Positions 33,658-42,520 of a DNA stretch of 64,000 bases are shown here, one piece after another; position 1 is the stretch's first letter, and each line of letters starts with the position of its first letter. A program made the translations under genes and the position numbers. Below the pieces are notes generated by a model that made no database searches, was not told the origin of the DNA, and worked only from the letters and a program-made list of their open reading frames with translations. Source of the stretch: Acidobacteriota bacterium (GTDB taxonomy: Bacteria; Acidobacteriota; Thermoanaerobaculia; Gp7-AA8); assembly GCA_019244185.1 (NCBI GenBank), contig JAFATB010000025.1, positions 186,001-250,000 on the forward strand, in the 5' to 3' direction.

Positions 33658-34098
33658 TCAGAAGAGTTCCTCGGCCAACGCGACAATGATTCCCGCGGGC
33701 CCTCGCATGTAGCAGAGTCGGTACTTGTCCTCGTACTGAACCACCTCGCCGACGAGTTCGGCGCCGTGGCTGCGCAGGCGAGCGACCGTGTCGTCGACAC
33801 TGTCCACTGCGAACATGACGCTCCGAAGGCCCGGCGCGTTCGGCGGTGCGATCGCCGGTTCGATCCGGATCAGCGGTGGATTGTGAAACTTCGTCAGCTC
33901 GAGGCGGCCATGTCCATCCGGCGTACGCATCATGACGATGTCGACCCGAATGTTTTCGAGCGCGTTGACGCGGTCCACCCACGCACCTTCGATCGGCATT
34001 TCGCCTTCGAGCGTCATGCCGAGCGCCTTGAAAAACGCGATCGCTGCCGTGAGATCGTCGACGACGACGCTGATGTGATCCAGTCTTTTGATCGTCAT
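33658..34098 (-). CDS. VOC-family (glyoxalase/dioxygenase-fold) protein
   Basis: 146 residues with two beta-alpha-beta-beta-beta modules. It starts RLDHISVVVDDLTAAIAFFK, where the His is a typical first metal ligand. GRLELTKF carries the Glu of the first half, and CYMRGPAGIIVALAEELF ends the second with the usual Glu position. It is most like methylmalonyl-CoA epimerase/glyoxalase-type small enzymes, but the substrate is unknown. The ATG at 34098 is preferred because AAGGAAG is adjacent and the domain starts there; a longer frame to 34173 adds nothing recognisable. Confidence 0.8.
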   Translation of the reverse strand: MTIKRLDHISVVVDDLTAAIAFFKALGMTLEGEMPIEGAWVDRVNALENIRVDIVMMRTPDGHGRLELTKFHNPPLIRIEPAIAPPNAPGLRSVMFAVDSVDDTVARLRSHGAELVGEVVQYEDKYRLCYMRGPAGIIVALAEELF

Positions 34099-34184
34099 CT
34101 TCCTTGTATAGCAGAGGCCGTGCGGACGCGTGGAGATAGCGTCGCACCGCGGTCGCTGGCCACGCTCGTGCACTGAGCGAACGC

Positions 34185-35108
34185 ATGGGACGGGCGGCGA
34201 CGCATGACTCCGGCAGCAGCAACCTCGAGCGCTGGCTCTCGTGCATGCGCCGCGGGGACTTTGATGCGGCTTGGGAGATCAGCGATGTGAGTCTGCGCGA
34301 GCGGGCGGGCGTGCCTTGCTGGCATTTGCCGCGGCATCGGCAGACGGTGTGGAACGGCGCGCCTGTCGATGGGCAGCGCGTGCTCGTCCGCTGCTACCAC
34401 GGACTCGGCGATACGGTGCAGTTCGTCCGCTACATGCCGATGCTGCGCGAGCGCGCGAAGGAAGTGCTCGTGTGGGTACAGCCGTCGCTGATGCCGCTGC
34501 TGTTCGGACAGCCGGGGATCGACGCGCTGTTGCCGCTGCATGACGGCGTGCCCGCGGTCGACCTCGACGTAGACGTCGAGATCATGGAGCTCGCGCACGT
34601 GTTCCGCAGCAACGCGGAGACGCTGCCGTGTGCGATTCCGTATCTCGACGCCGAGCCGGCGACGCTGCCGGAGCACGACGGACTCGCCGTCGGCATCGTC
34701 TGGAAAGCAGGCAACTGGAACTCGAGCCGCTCGCTGCCGCCCGAAGAGCTCGACGCGCTCCTCGGCGTCGACGGCGTCACCTTCTTCTCGCTGCAGCGCG
34801 ACGAAACGCATCCGGACCTCGTCGCGCTTGACGGCGTCGACGATCCGGTCTCGACCGCGCGGCTCATGCGCGCGATGGACCTCGTCATTTCCGTCGACAC
34901 GTTTCCCGCGCATCTCGCGGGCGCGCTCGGCGTGCGCACGTGGACGCTGCTGCCGCTCGCGTGCGACTGGCGGTGGATGGACGCGCGCGACGACACGCCG
35001 TGGTATCCGACGATGCGGCTATTCCGGCAGCAGCGTGAGGGCGACTGGCGCGGCGTTCTCGCGCGGGTCGTGCGCGCGCTCGGTGAGCTGCGCGACGAAC
35101 GGCGCTGA
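34185..35108 (+). CDS. GT9/heptosyltransferase-like protein
   Basis: 307 residues. VLVRCYHGLGDTVQFVRYMP is the glycine-rich donor region of ADP-heptose-type transferases, or of the TPR-linked proteins that share it. GIVWKAGNWNSSRSLPPEEL and DLVISVDTFPAHLAGALGV correspond to the C-terminal nucleotide-binding half. The protein lacks the TPR repeats usually attached to this variant, and the first 40 residues are unassigned. It could act on lipopolysaccharide or a glycoprotein. Its 3' end overlaps the convergent PIG-L gene by 90 bases, an unusually long overlap. Confidence 0.75.
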   Translation: MGRAATHDSGSSNLERWLSCMRRGDFDAAWEISDVSLRERAGVPCWHLPRHRQTVWNGAPVDGQRVLVRCYHGLGDTVQFVRYMPMLRERAKEVLVWVQPSLMPLLFGQPGIDALLPLHDGVPAVDLDVDVEIMELAHVFRSNAETLPCAIPYLDAEPATLPEHDGLAVGIVWKAGNWNSSRSLPPEELDALLGVDGVTFFSLQRDETHPDLVALDGVDDPVSTARLMRAMDLVISVDTFPAHLAGALGVRTWTLLPLACDWRWMDARDDTPWYPTMRLFRQQREGDWRGVLARVVRALGELRDERR

Positions 35109-35831
35109 CGCCCGCGCGAACGACTCCCACGACACGCCGAATCGCCGCTCGTAAAACAGCTTCCCCTCGTGCGGCTTCTGCGTGAGCCGCGCGACGTCGA
35201 CGGGACGCGTGTGCTCGCGCTGCCCGAGCGCCAGCCGGATCAGCGCCTCGGGGAGAAGCCCCATCCACGTCGCGCGCTGCGAGTCGTAGAAGCGGCAGAG
35301 CAGCGCGATGCCGAACGCCTCCCGCAGCGTGATCTGCCGTCCCGTCCACGGGCCGCCGACGCGCAGCGGCGCGAGCGTATTGAAGAGCGGTCCCGGCAGA
35401 CGATGGCCGTGATACAGCGGCATCTCGTAGCACTTCGCGAGCACGCCACGCCGCGCCGCGAACGCCGCGGCCACGAGCTGCGACGCGTCGTGATCGGCGT
35501 GTCCGCCTTCCCACGCGAGACAGTAAATCTCGTCGACCGCTTCCGTGACGCGCGCGTCGAGCAGCGCCAGCGCGCGATCGAGCTGCTCGACGAGCTTTCC
35601 GTCCGGAATCCGCTCCTCGGAACCGATGAAGTGCACGCGGGCGAGGTCGACGCCGAGGTGCGCGAGGACGCGGCGGCTCTCGCGGTCGCGGGTGGCGGAA
35701 GGGATGCCCTTCCCTTCTCCGTCGGTGAGATACGCGCAGGAGACCGCCCGGCCGTTGCGCAGCGCGTAGGAGATCCGCGACGCGAACGCGATCTCGTCAT
35801 CCTGATGCGCGAAAACGAACAGTGCGTGCAT
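35019..35831 (-). CDS. PIG-L family deacetylase (LmbE-like)
   Basis: 270 residues. The zinc motif AHQDDEIAF at the N-terminus (usually AHPDDE) and HADHDA supply the metal ligands and catalytic Asp. TDGEGKGIPS and RESRRVLAHLGV are family typical. PIG-L enzymes remove N-acetyl groups from GlcNAc-containing metabolites. It is the last gene of a minus-strand trio with a GNAT-like protein and a GH114-like hydrolase, beginning one base inside the GNAT stop (TGATG). A role in de-N-acetylating a surface or secreted glycan is inference. The C-terminal about 30 codons overlap the convergent GT9-like gene. Confidence 0.85.
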   Translation of the reverse strand: MHALFVFAHQDDEIAFASRISYALRNGRAVSCAYLTDGEGKGIPSATRDRESRRVLAHLGVDLARVHFIGSEERIPDGKLVEQLDRALALLDARVTEAVDEIYCLAWEGGHADHDASQLVAAAFAARRGVLAKCYEMPLYHGHRLPGPLFNTLAPLRVGGPWTGRQITLREAFGIALLCRFYDSQRATWMGLLPEALIRLALGQREHTRPVDVARLTQKPHEGKLFYERRFGVSWESFARASAPFVAQLTERAHDPRENAAPVALTLLPE

Positions 35832-36733
35832 CACAAGTGATCCGTGTCCGCCCACGTGAGCGCCCACCGCGCGTCCTGCAGCGCGGCCGCGGCGCGCGCA
35901 TCGAAGACGTTCACCAGCAGACGAAAACGATACGGCGACGGCATAAATCCCGACTTCACGAAGAACGGTAGTGCCGGATGTGCGCCCGACACCAGTGTCG
36001 CTGCGAGACGGATGCCCGCGGCGCGGCCGCGCGCGAGCGCCCGACGCAGCAACGCGCGCGCGGCGGACACGCGGCCGCGGCGCCACGCGACGTCGACGAC
36101 GGCGAGCGTGTCGTGTCCGCGCAGGCTCGCGCGGCGCGTGACGACGTACGCGTCGCCGTCCGCATCGATCGCGTACTTCCACCGCGGGCTCGCGGCGAAG
36201 CGCCAGGCCGGCTCGCGCTCGACGTGCACGTACGGCGCGAGCAGCGACTCCGCGATGGTTGCGTCGACGGGCGCGCTGACTTCCTCGAACGCGCGCGGCG
36301 TACGCGGCGACAGCGGACGCACGAGCAGCCACGTCGCGAGCGCCGGCGTCCAGCCGTTCGCGGTCATCGGCTGCAGCACGTGACCGCGAATTTGAAACGC
36401 GGTGCTGCAGTCGAGCGATGTGCGCAGCGCTTCGCGCGCGAACGCGGCGACGCGCGTGAAGAGCTGCTGCCGGCGGAACGCGGGATCGGTCATCGCGTCG
36501 ACCGCGAGCATCGAGCGCAGGCGCGCGTCGCCGACGACGAGCGTCTGCGGCACGAACCCCAGGTGCGCGACGGGACGTCCTTCGGCCTCGGCGACGAACA
36601 TCCGTCCGCGGCCGAACTCCCAGTCCCAGAAGCGCGGGTCCTGCTTTTCGATATCTTCGTGCGGAAAGCAGCGGCGGCGCAGCGCGAGAATCGCGTCGCG
36701 ATCCTCCGCGGTCGCCTCGCGGAAGTCGATCAT
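35831..36733 (-). CDS. GNAT-fold acyltransferase-like protein
   Basis: 300 residues. The first 150 look like a GNAT domain: FREATAEDRDAILALRRRCF, MFVAEAEGRPVAHLGFVPQT, and AVDAMTDPAFRRQQLFTRVA, where the last resembles the acetyl-CoA loop. The second half repeats the fold less clearly and ends near LPFFVKSGFMPSPYRFRLLV, so it may be a double GNAT. It lies in the middle of the hydrolase-GNAT-deacetylase trio, overlapping both neighbours by 1-4 bases. The acyl donor and acceptor are unknown; an acetylation role opposite to the PIG-L deacetylase is one possibility. Confidence 0.75.
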   Translation of the reverse strand: MIDFREATAEDRDAILALRRRCFPHEDIEKQDPRFWDWEFGRGRMFVAEAEGRPVAHLGFVPQTLVVGDARLRSMLAVDAMTDPAFRRQQLFTRVAAFAREALRTSLDCSTAFQIRGHVLQPMTANGWTPALATWLLVRPLSPRTPRAFEEVSAPVDATIAESLLAPYVHVEREPAWRFAASPRWKYAIDADGDAYVVTRRASLRGHDTLAVVDVAWRRGRVSAARALLRRALARGRAAGIRLAATLVSGAHPALPFFVKSGFMPSPYRFRLLVNVFDARAAAALQDARWALTWADTDHL

Positions 36734-37839
36734 CGCGCGCGCCTCAGGATCGTCGCGGAGTTCGGCGGAATGACGATCGTGCCGCGCACGCGCGCGCCGG
36801 TCACCGCGTCGACGTACGTCTTCTCGTTTTCGACGCGCAGCGGTTTCGCGCCGCGGTTGATGCCGATGAAGCCGCGCTCGAAAAACCGATATGCGCCGCC
36901 GGGCGTGTCGATGCGCGGCTTCGCGCGTCCGAGGTCGAGGAAGAGCAAGTCCGACTCGAGCGGCGTGGCGAGGTCGGGAGGCGCGACGACCGCGCCGGCG
37001 CCGAAGAGGCGCGAGACGGCGATGAGCTCCGCGGCGAGACGCGGATCGTCGACGTAGTTGATGTGGGCGAAGCGGACGCGCGGATACGCGCGCTGCGCGG
37101 GCGCGATGAGGTGGCGCATGAGATACGACGTACTGTTCCAGCGGTCGCCGGGATCGTTCCACGGCCGCAGCACGAAGCGGCCGTTGCGCGGATACGTGAT
37201 CAGGCTCTCGCTCACGTCCCAGTCGGCGTACGGCAGGAAGTTCGCGGCGTCGCGATAGCCCTGATTCGTGACGATGACGCCGACGCTGCCGCGCAGCGCG
37301 TGCAGGAAGCGCGCGAACGCGACGTCGTAATCGACGTCGGGATGGCGCAGGCGGTACTCCGCGAGCGCGCGCGGATGGACGTTCTCCGCGGTGGTGGTGT
37401 CGAGAAAGACGCCGTCGTAGCCGATCGCGCGCAGGCGTTTCGCGAGCTGTTCCGCGCGTCCGCGCTCGTGCTCGGGCGACGCCGGATCGAAGTAGAACGC
37501 GTCCGCATCCTCCGCGCCGGCGTGGCCGCGCAGCGGCGCGCGGTTCAGCAGCGCCGACGGCGGAAGCGTGTGATGCCACGGCGTCGCGAGCGACGCGTAG
37601 TACGCGACGGACCATTCGTAGAGCGCGAGCTTCGTGCCGGCGCGATGCAGCGCGTCGACCTGCACGCGCGGCAGCGGATCGTGCGTGACGAGCACGTCGA
37701 AGCGCGAATACCACGCGAGCTCGTGCGCGGTGAGCGGCGTGCGGTAGTGAAAGGCGATGCCGCCGCGTGCGGCCGCGCTCGACGGAAACACCGCCGGCGC
37801 CGCGAGAGTGACGACGGCGGTCAATACGAGGGTCCGCAT
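36730..37839 (-). CDS. secreted GH114/TM1410-like glycoside hydrolase
   Basis: 369 residues with a signal peptide (MRTLVLTAVVTLAAPAVFPS, cleaved after SSAAA). The barrel has IAFHYRTPLTAHELAWYSRF, LALYEWSVAYYA, RLRAIGYDGVFLDTTTAENV (catalytic-type Asp) and GVIVTNQGYRDAANFLPYAD, close to endo-alpha-1,4-polygalactosaminidase and related TM1410-type barrels. The hydrolase domain of PelA belongs to this group, which is notable given pelF 9 kb away. AAGGA lies six bases before the ATG. Its start is 19 bases from the divergent hybrid kinase gene. Substrate is inferred, not shown. Confidence 0.75.
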   Translation of the reverse strand: MRTLVLTAVVTLAAPAVFPSSAAARGGIAFHYRTPLTAHELAWYSRFDVLVTHDPLPRVQVDALHRAGTKLALYEWSVAYYASLATPWHHTLPPSALLNRAPLRGHAGAEDADAFYFDPASPEHERGRAEQLAKRLRAIGYDGVFLDTTTAENVHPRALAEYRLRHPDVDYDVAFARFLHALRGSVGVIVTNQGYRDAANFLPYADWDVSESLITYPRNGRFVLRPWNDPGDRWNSTSYLMRHLIAPAQRAYPRVRFAHINYVDDPRLAAELIAVSRLFGAGAVVAPPDLATPLESDLLFLDLGRAKPRIDTPGGAYRFFERGFIGINRGAKPLRVENEKTYVDAVTGARVRGTIVIPPNSATILRRAR

Positions 37840-37858
37840 CCGGTATCCTTCCGCCACG

Positions 37859-40800
37859 ATGCCGGATACCGTCGAGCAGGACAAGAGGGACGTGGCTGAT
37901 CGCATCGCCGCCCTCTCGCGCGTTTCTGAGCTGTTGCAGAGCGGCGGCACGGCGCGCGAGGCGATGCAGCGCGCGCTCGACGTCCTGCCCGAGATTCTTC
38001 CGGCCGACGCGTACGCGCTGTGGCACCACGATTACCACACCGAGGAATGGCGCGTGACGGTGATGCGCGGGCTGTCGCCCACCTACGGGCAACGCACGCT
38101 GCAGTCGACCGGCACGGAGGAAGTGATCCTCCGCAACCCGTTCTTCGTGCACGATGTCTTCGCCTCGACGCTCCTCACCAAGGAGCTGCATGCGTTCTAT
38201 CGAAGCGAAGGCATCCGCTCGCTGCTGGTCATTCCGCTGCACGTGCGTGGCGGCGCGTCGGGCACGCTCGCCTGCTACTACCGCACGCCGCACGAGGCCG
38301 GCGAGGCCGATCTCCCGCTCGCGCGCGTGCTCGGCCACATCGTCTCCTCCGCCCTCGCCACGCCGCGCTTCGAGCGTTTCGCGGAAGCCGCGCGCGCCGT
38401 CGCCGCGGAGCTCGATCTGCATCGTCTCGTGCAGACGGTGACCGACGCGGCGACGGAGCTGACGAACGCGCAGTTCGGCGCGTTCTTCTACAACGTGCTC
38501 GACGAGGAGCGCGGCTCGTACACGCTCTACACGATCTCCGGCGTGCCGCGCGAGGCGTTCTCGCAGTTCCCGATGCCGCGCAACACCGACGTCTTCGCGC
38601 CGACGTTCGACGGCACCGGCATCGTGCGCAGCGCGAACATCCGCAACGATCCGCGCTACGGCCACAACGCGCCGTACCACGGCATGCCGAAAGGCCACCT
38701 GCCGGTCGTCAGCTATCTGGCCGTTCCCGTGATCTCGCGCACGGGCGAAGTGCTCGGCGGTCTCTTCTTCGGCCACAGCGACGAAGGCGTCTTCACGGAG
38801 AACGAGGAGCAGGTCGCCGCCGCGCTCGCGGCGCAGACCGCGGTCGGCATCGACAACGTGCGTCTCTACGACGCGCTGAATCACGAGCGCCAGCTGCTCG
38901 CGCGCGGCGAAGCGCGCTATCGCTCGCTCGTCCTCGCCGCGCCGACCGATCAGATCGTGTGGGTCACGACGCCGGAAGGCGAGATGAAGACCGATCTCGC
39001 CGAATGGAGCGCTCTCACCGGGCAGCCGCCCGCGGAGGCGCAAGGGCTTTCGTGGACGGAGGCCGTGCATCCGCAGGACCGCGCGCTCGCCGCCGCGGTG
39101 TGGCAGCAGGCGCTGGAGACGCGGAAGCCGTTCTCGGCGCAGTACCGCATCCGCACGCGCGACGACAGCTATCGCTGGTTCGCCGTCACGGGCGTGCCGG
39201 TCATCGGGCCGCACGGCGTGATGCTCGAATGGGTCGGCACGATCATCGACATCCACGAGCGCAAGACCGCGGACGACAGCCTGCGCTTTCTGGCCACCGC
39301 GTCCGACCTCCTCGCCTCGTCGCTCGATTACGAGACGACGCTCAAGAACGTCGCGCAGCTCGCGGTGCCGGAGATGGCCGACTGGTGCACGGTCGACATC
39401 GTCGACGACGAGGCGTCGGACACGTACCGGCGGCTCGCGGTGGCGCATGCCGATCCGGCGAAGGTGCAGCTCGCGCACGAGCTGCAGGAACGCTATCCGC
39501 CGGACCGCGAGCGCGACGCGATCGCGAACGCGATCCGCACCGGCGAGTCGATGCTCGGCAAGCACATCCCGCCGGAGCTGCTCGACGCGGCCGCGCGCGA
39601 CGACGAGCATCGCCGCATCATCCGCGAGCTCGGGCTGCTGTCGTACATCGTCGTGCCGCTGCGCACGCGCGAGCGCGTCGTCGGCGCGCTGTCGTTCATC
39701 TCGTCGTCGGAATCGCGGCGCCGCTACAACGAGTCGGACCTGCGCGTGGCCGAGGAGCTGGCGCGGCGCGCCGCGGTGGCCATCGAGAACTCGCGGCTGT
39801 ACGGCGCGGCGCAGGCCGCCAATCGCGCGAAGGACGACTTCCTCGCCACGCTCTCGCACGAGCTGCGCACGCCGATGACCGCGGTCCTCGGCTGGTCGCG
39901 CATGTTGCACATGGGTCTCGGTCCCGAGGAGACGCTGCAGGCGGTCGATGCGATCGAGAAGAGCGCGACCGTGCAGATGCAGCTCATCGAAGACATCCTG
40001 GACATGTCGCGGATCATGGCCGGCAAGATGCGCATCGAAACGTCGCCGGTCGATCTGCGCGGCGTGGCCGAGGCCGCGTTGTCGACGGTTGCTCCCGCGG
40101 CGGCGGCGAAGAGCATCGAGATCCTCACGAATTTCGATCCGCGCACGCCGATGGTCCTCGGCGATCCCGCGCGCCTGCAGCAGGTCGTCTGGAACCTGCT
40201 CGCGAACGCGGTGAAGTTCACCGATCGCGGCGGCTCGGTGGTGGTGAAGATCACGTCCCGCGGGAATGAGGTCGTGCTGTCCGTGCGCGACAACGGCGCG
40301 GGCATCGATCCGGCGTTCCTTCCCCACGTCTTCGAGCGTTTCCGTCAACAGGACAGCTCGACCACGCGCGCACACGGCGGCATCGGCCTCGGCCTGGCGA
40401 TCGTGCGGCATCTCGTCGAGCTGCACGGCGGACGGATCGAGGCCAACAGTCCGGGCATGGGCTTCGGTGCGACGTTCACGCTCGAGCTGCCCGCGCTCGC
40501 GCGCGGCACCCAGGCGGTCGTCGCAGCCGCGCACGCCGGCGCGCTGCCGTCGCTCACCGGAACGTCGCTGCTCGTCGTCGACGACGAGGAGCTGACGCGC
40601 GACGTCGTGGCCGCGATCCTGCGCCGCGCGGGCGCGAACGTGACCACCGCGGAGTCGGCGCGCGAGGGACTGCGCGCGGTCGACGCGGTGCGTCCCGACG
40701 TCATCGTCTGCGACATCGCCATGCCGGACGAAGACGGCTACGCGTTCGTGCGCGCGCTGCGCGGGCGCGACGGCGTGTCGGGCATTCCGGTCATCGCGCT

Positions 40801-40924
40801 GACCGCGTTCGGCCGTCCCGAGGATCGGGAGCGCGCGCTCTCGAGCGGCTTCGACGCGTATCTGAAGAAACCGGTCGATCCAGCCGTGCTCGCCGCGGCC
40901 GTGCGCGAGGCGACCGCGAGGTAA
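37859..40924 (+). CDS. GAF/PAS hybrid sensor histidine kinase with receiver
   Basis: 1021 residues, soluble. GAF domains lie at about 30-175 and 180-340, a PAS/PAC domain at 350-475 (DSYRWFAVTGVPVIG) and a third GAF at 480-650. HisKA has the H-box SHELRTPMTAVLGW near 665, and ATPase boxes are NLLANAVKFTDRG, DNGAGIDPAFL and GGIGLGLAIV. A C-terminal receiver has VVDDEE, phospho-Asp in VCDIAMPDEDG and KKPVDP. It is a phosphorelay-type hybrid kinase with cytosolic sensing. A small membrane protein gene follows six bases downstream. An inverted repeat CGGTATCC/GGATACCG spans its start region. Confidence 0.92.
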   Translation: MPDTVEQDKRDVADRIAALSRVSELLQSGGTAREAMQRALDVLPEILPADAYALWHHDYHTEEWRVTVMRGLSPTYGQRTLQSTGTEEVILRNPFFVHDVFASTLLTKELHAFYRSEGIRSLLVIPLHVRGGASGTLACYYRTPHEAGEADLPLARVLGHIVSSALATPRFERFAEAARAVAAELDLHRLVQTVTDAATELTNAQFGAFFYNVLDEERGSYTLYTISGVPREAFSQFPMPRNTDVFAPTFDGTGIVRSANIRNDPRYGHNAPYHGMPKGHLPVVSYLAVPVISRTGEVLGGLFFGHSDEGVFTENEEQVAAALAAQTAVGIDNVRLYDALNHERQLLARGEARYRSLVLAAPTDQIVWVTTPEGEMKTDLAEWSALTGQPPAEAQGLSWTEAVHPQDRALAAAVWQQALETRKPFSAQYRIRTRDDSYRWFAVTGVPVIGPHGVMLEWVGTIIDIHERKTADDSLRFLATASDLLASSLDYETTLKNVAQLAVPEMADWCTVDIVDDEASDTYRRLAVAHADPAKVQLAHELQERYPPDRERDAIANAIRTGESMLGKHIPPELLDAAARDDEHRRIIRELGLLSYIVVPLRTRERVVGALSFISSSESRRRYNESDLRVAEELARRAAVAIENSRLYGAAQAANRAKDDFLATLSHELRTPMTAVLGWSRMLHMGLGPEETLQAVDAIEKSATVQMQLIEDILDMSRIMAGKMRIETSPVDLRGVAEAALSTVAPAAAAKSIEILTNFDPRTPMVLGDPARLQQVVWNLLANAVKFTDRGGSVVVKITSRGNEVVLSVRDNGAGIDPAFLPHVFERFRQQDSSTTRAHGGIGLGLAIVRHLVELHGGRIEANSPGMGFGATFTLELPALARGTQAVVAAAHAGALPSLTGTSLLVVDDEELTRDVVAAILRRAGANVTTAESAREGLRAVDAVRPDVIVCDIAMPDEDGYAFVRALRGRDGVSGIPVIALTAFGRPEDRERALSSGFDAYLKKPVDPAVLAAAVREATAR

Positions 40925-40930
40925 CGCAGC

Positions 40931-41410
40931 ATGCAGCCGAGCAACACGCCACCTCCCGCACCGTCATCGACGACGATTCCGGCACTGGCGCGGCATCGTC
41001 CGTCGCCGAAGTTCGTCATCGCGATCCTGCTTCTGGTGATCGCCGCGTTTCTTCTCGGCTTCATCCCGGAGCGGCTCGCGGCGCGGCGGCTCGCGGCGTC
41101 GCTGCACGAGACGGAGCTCGAGCTGCGGCTGGCGAATCTCCACCGCACGCTCGGCGTCGCCAGTCACGAGGCGATGCGCAACAACTTCTCGTCGGCGGGC
41201 AGCGCCGCGCGCGCGTTCTTCGACGGTTGCCGCACACTCGCCGAACAGGAGCCGATGCCCGATCGTCCGCGCACGCACGGCGCGCTCGTGGCGTACGCGC
41301 AGTCGGCGGACGTCACGATGACGGAGCTTGCGGCGGCGGACCCGCGCGCGAAGGAACGGCTCGCCTCGCTCTACCTCACGATGCAGGGACTGCTCGAGCG
41401 CCGCCAGTGA
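40931..41410 (+). CDS. single-pass membrane protein, hypothetical
   Basis: 159 residues. A Pro-rich N-terminal tail (1-28) is followed by one membrane helix (FVIAILLLVIAAFLLGFIPE). A helical segment comes next (RLAARRLAASLHETELELRL, probable coiled coil), then an Ala-rich helical domain possibly like small four-helix sensors. It starts six bases after the hybrid kinase stop, so it is probably co-transcribed and could be an envelope component of that signalling system. I recognise no family. Confidence 0.7.
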   Translation: MQPSNTPPPAPSSTTIPALARHRPSPKFVIAILLLVIAAFLLGFIPERLAARRLAASLHETELELRLANLHRTLGVASHEAMRNNFSSAGSAARAFFDGCRTLAEQEPMPDRPRTHGALVAYAQSADVTMTELAAADPRAKERLASLYLTMQGLLERRQ

Positions 41411-41447
41411 GCGGGCAACCGTTTTGCTTCTCGTTCGTCGAACCCAT

Positions 41448-41753
41448 ATGCGATTCGCGATCGAAAGCAGACTCCTCTCTCCTGCAGTAGATGCGATTCG
41501 TCGCCGTCCGGACGTCTCGCTCGTCCACCTCGAGGCGCGTGATGAGGCGGAAGCCATCACGACGTATGCGTTCGCCGAGGATGGCGTGATCCTCGAGCTC
41601 GCCAAGCAGCACGTGCACGCGGAGATGGTGGGCACGCTGCGCAACGCGAACGGTACGTACCTGCTGCGCGCGTATCCCGACGCGGAACCGGTGAAGCGCC
41701 CGCGCCTCGACGACGCCATGCCGCACGACGCGGCGTGGTTCGCGATGGCCTGA
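41448..41753 (+). CDS. hypothetical protein, 101 residues
   Basis: A small protein with beta strands FAIESRLL, VSLVHLEARDEA and GVILELAKQHVHAEMVGTLR and a Pro/Asp-rich end. There is no signal, membrane segment or catalytic motif. The ATG has no evident ribosome binding site, and the stop is one base from the end of the convergent gene at 41755. Support is codon usage in the local GC-rich style and lack of a better frame; I regard it as probable, not certain. Confidence 0.5.
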   Translation: MRFAIESRLLSPAVDAIRRRPDVSLVHLEARDEAEAITTYAFAEDGVILELAKQHVHAEMVGTLRNANGTYLLRAYPDAEPVKRPRLDDAMPHDAAWFAMA

Positions 41754-41754
41754 C

Positions 41755-42477
41755 TCAGAACAACGGCAGCCGCGACAGCGGCAGGATGGCCATCTTCAGA
41801 TTGAGGCTGATGACCTTGAAGAGATCGGCGGTCTCGGGCGACACCGGCACACGCGTGAAGAGGATCGACGCGAAGAGATCGCCCGTCGTGAGCAGTCCGC
41901 CGACGCCGAGCACCGACGCGATGCCGTACCGCTCGACGAACTCCTGCTGCGCGACGATGTACGGACTCCCCTTCGCCTGCGGGACATAGAAGACGTTCGA
42001 CGAGCGGTCGTTGCGGTCGAGCAGCAGCGCCGGACCGGGACGCACGACGCTGGAGATGCTGAGGCCGAGCTGCGTGATGAGCTGCGCGATCATCGGCGCC
42101 TCGCTGACCATCGACTCGCTCGCGAGCGGAATGGCGAGATGTCCGCGGGAGAGGCGGCGGTCGTTCCAGGCGGGCTCGTCGCCGGCCGTGGCGAGCAGCA
42201 CGAGACAGCGGAGATCGGGCACGGATGCGGCCTCCGGCAGCATCCGCCGCGCGAACTCCTGCAGCTCCGGATCGAGCGCGTCGTAGCGATGCGTCTTGAA
42301 GAGCCGCACGAGCACGCACGCGGGACGCCCGTCCGCGTCGACGAACTCGTCGCGGAAGAAGCGCACGACGCGCGTGGCGGCTTCCCCGAGCGTTTGCGGC
42401 GGATCGTCGAACAGCGACCGGATCGCGCCGCGGCATTCCATGAGGTCGTTGAAGCCGAAGGTGGCGAGATTGAACAC
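41755..42477 (-). CDS. conserved-looking hypothetical protein, 240 residues
   Basis: No signal peptide or membrane segment. The N-terminal part (NLATFGFNDLMECRGAIRSL, TRVVRFFRDEFVD, CVLVRLFKTHRYDALDPELQ) is followed by an alpha/beta domain with GHLAIPLASESMVSEAPMIA and RSSNVFYVPQAKGSPYIVAQ. A hydrophobic C-terminal region (FASILFTRVPVSPETADLFK) ends the protein. The pattern recalls GAF-like sensory modules found at the front of signalling proteins, here without any output domain. It might therefore act as a free-standing sensor, but no partner is adjacent and the assignment is tentative. Confidence 0.65.
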   Translation of the reverse strand: MFNLATFGFNDLMECRGAIRSLFDDPPQTLGEAATRVVRFFRDEFVDADGRPACVLVRLFKTHRYDALDPELQEFARRMLPEAASVPDLRCLVLLATAGDEPAWNDRRLSRGHLAIPLASESMVSEAPMIAQLITQLGLSISSVVRPGPALLLDRNDRSSNVFYVPQAKGSPYIVAQQEFVERYGIASVLGVGGLLTTGDLFASILFTRVPVSPETADLFKVISLNLKMAILPLSRLPLF

Positions 42478-42520
42478 GAAGCGCGCATGCTAACAGGCTC
42501 GCGCCGTCAGGCGACGTCGG

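Noticed and set aside
36734..40534. Long upstream extension of the GNAT reading frame
   Set aside because: It runs antisense through the hybrid kinase; the GNAT domain begins at the ATG at 36733, which overlaps the upstream gene in the usual ATGA way.
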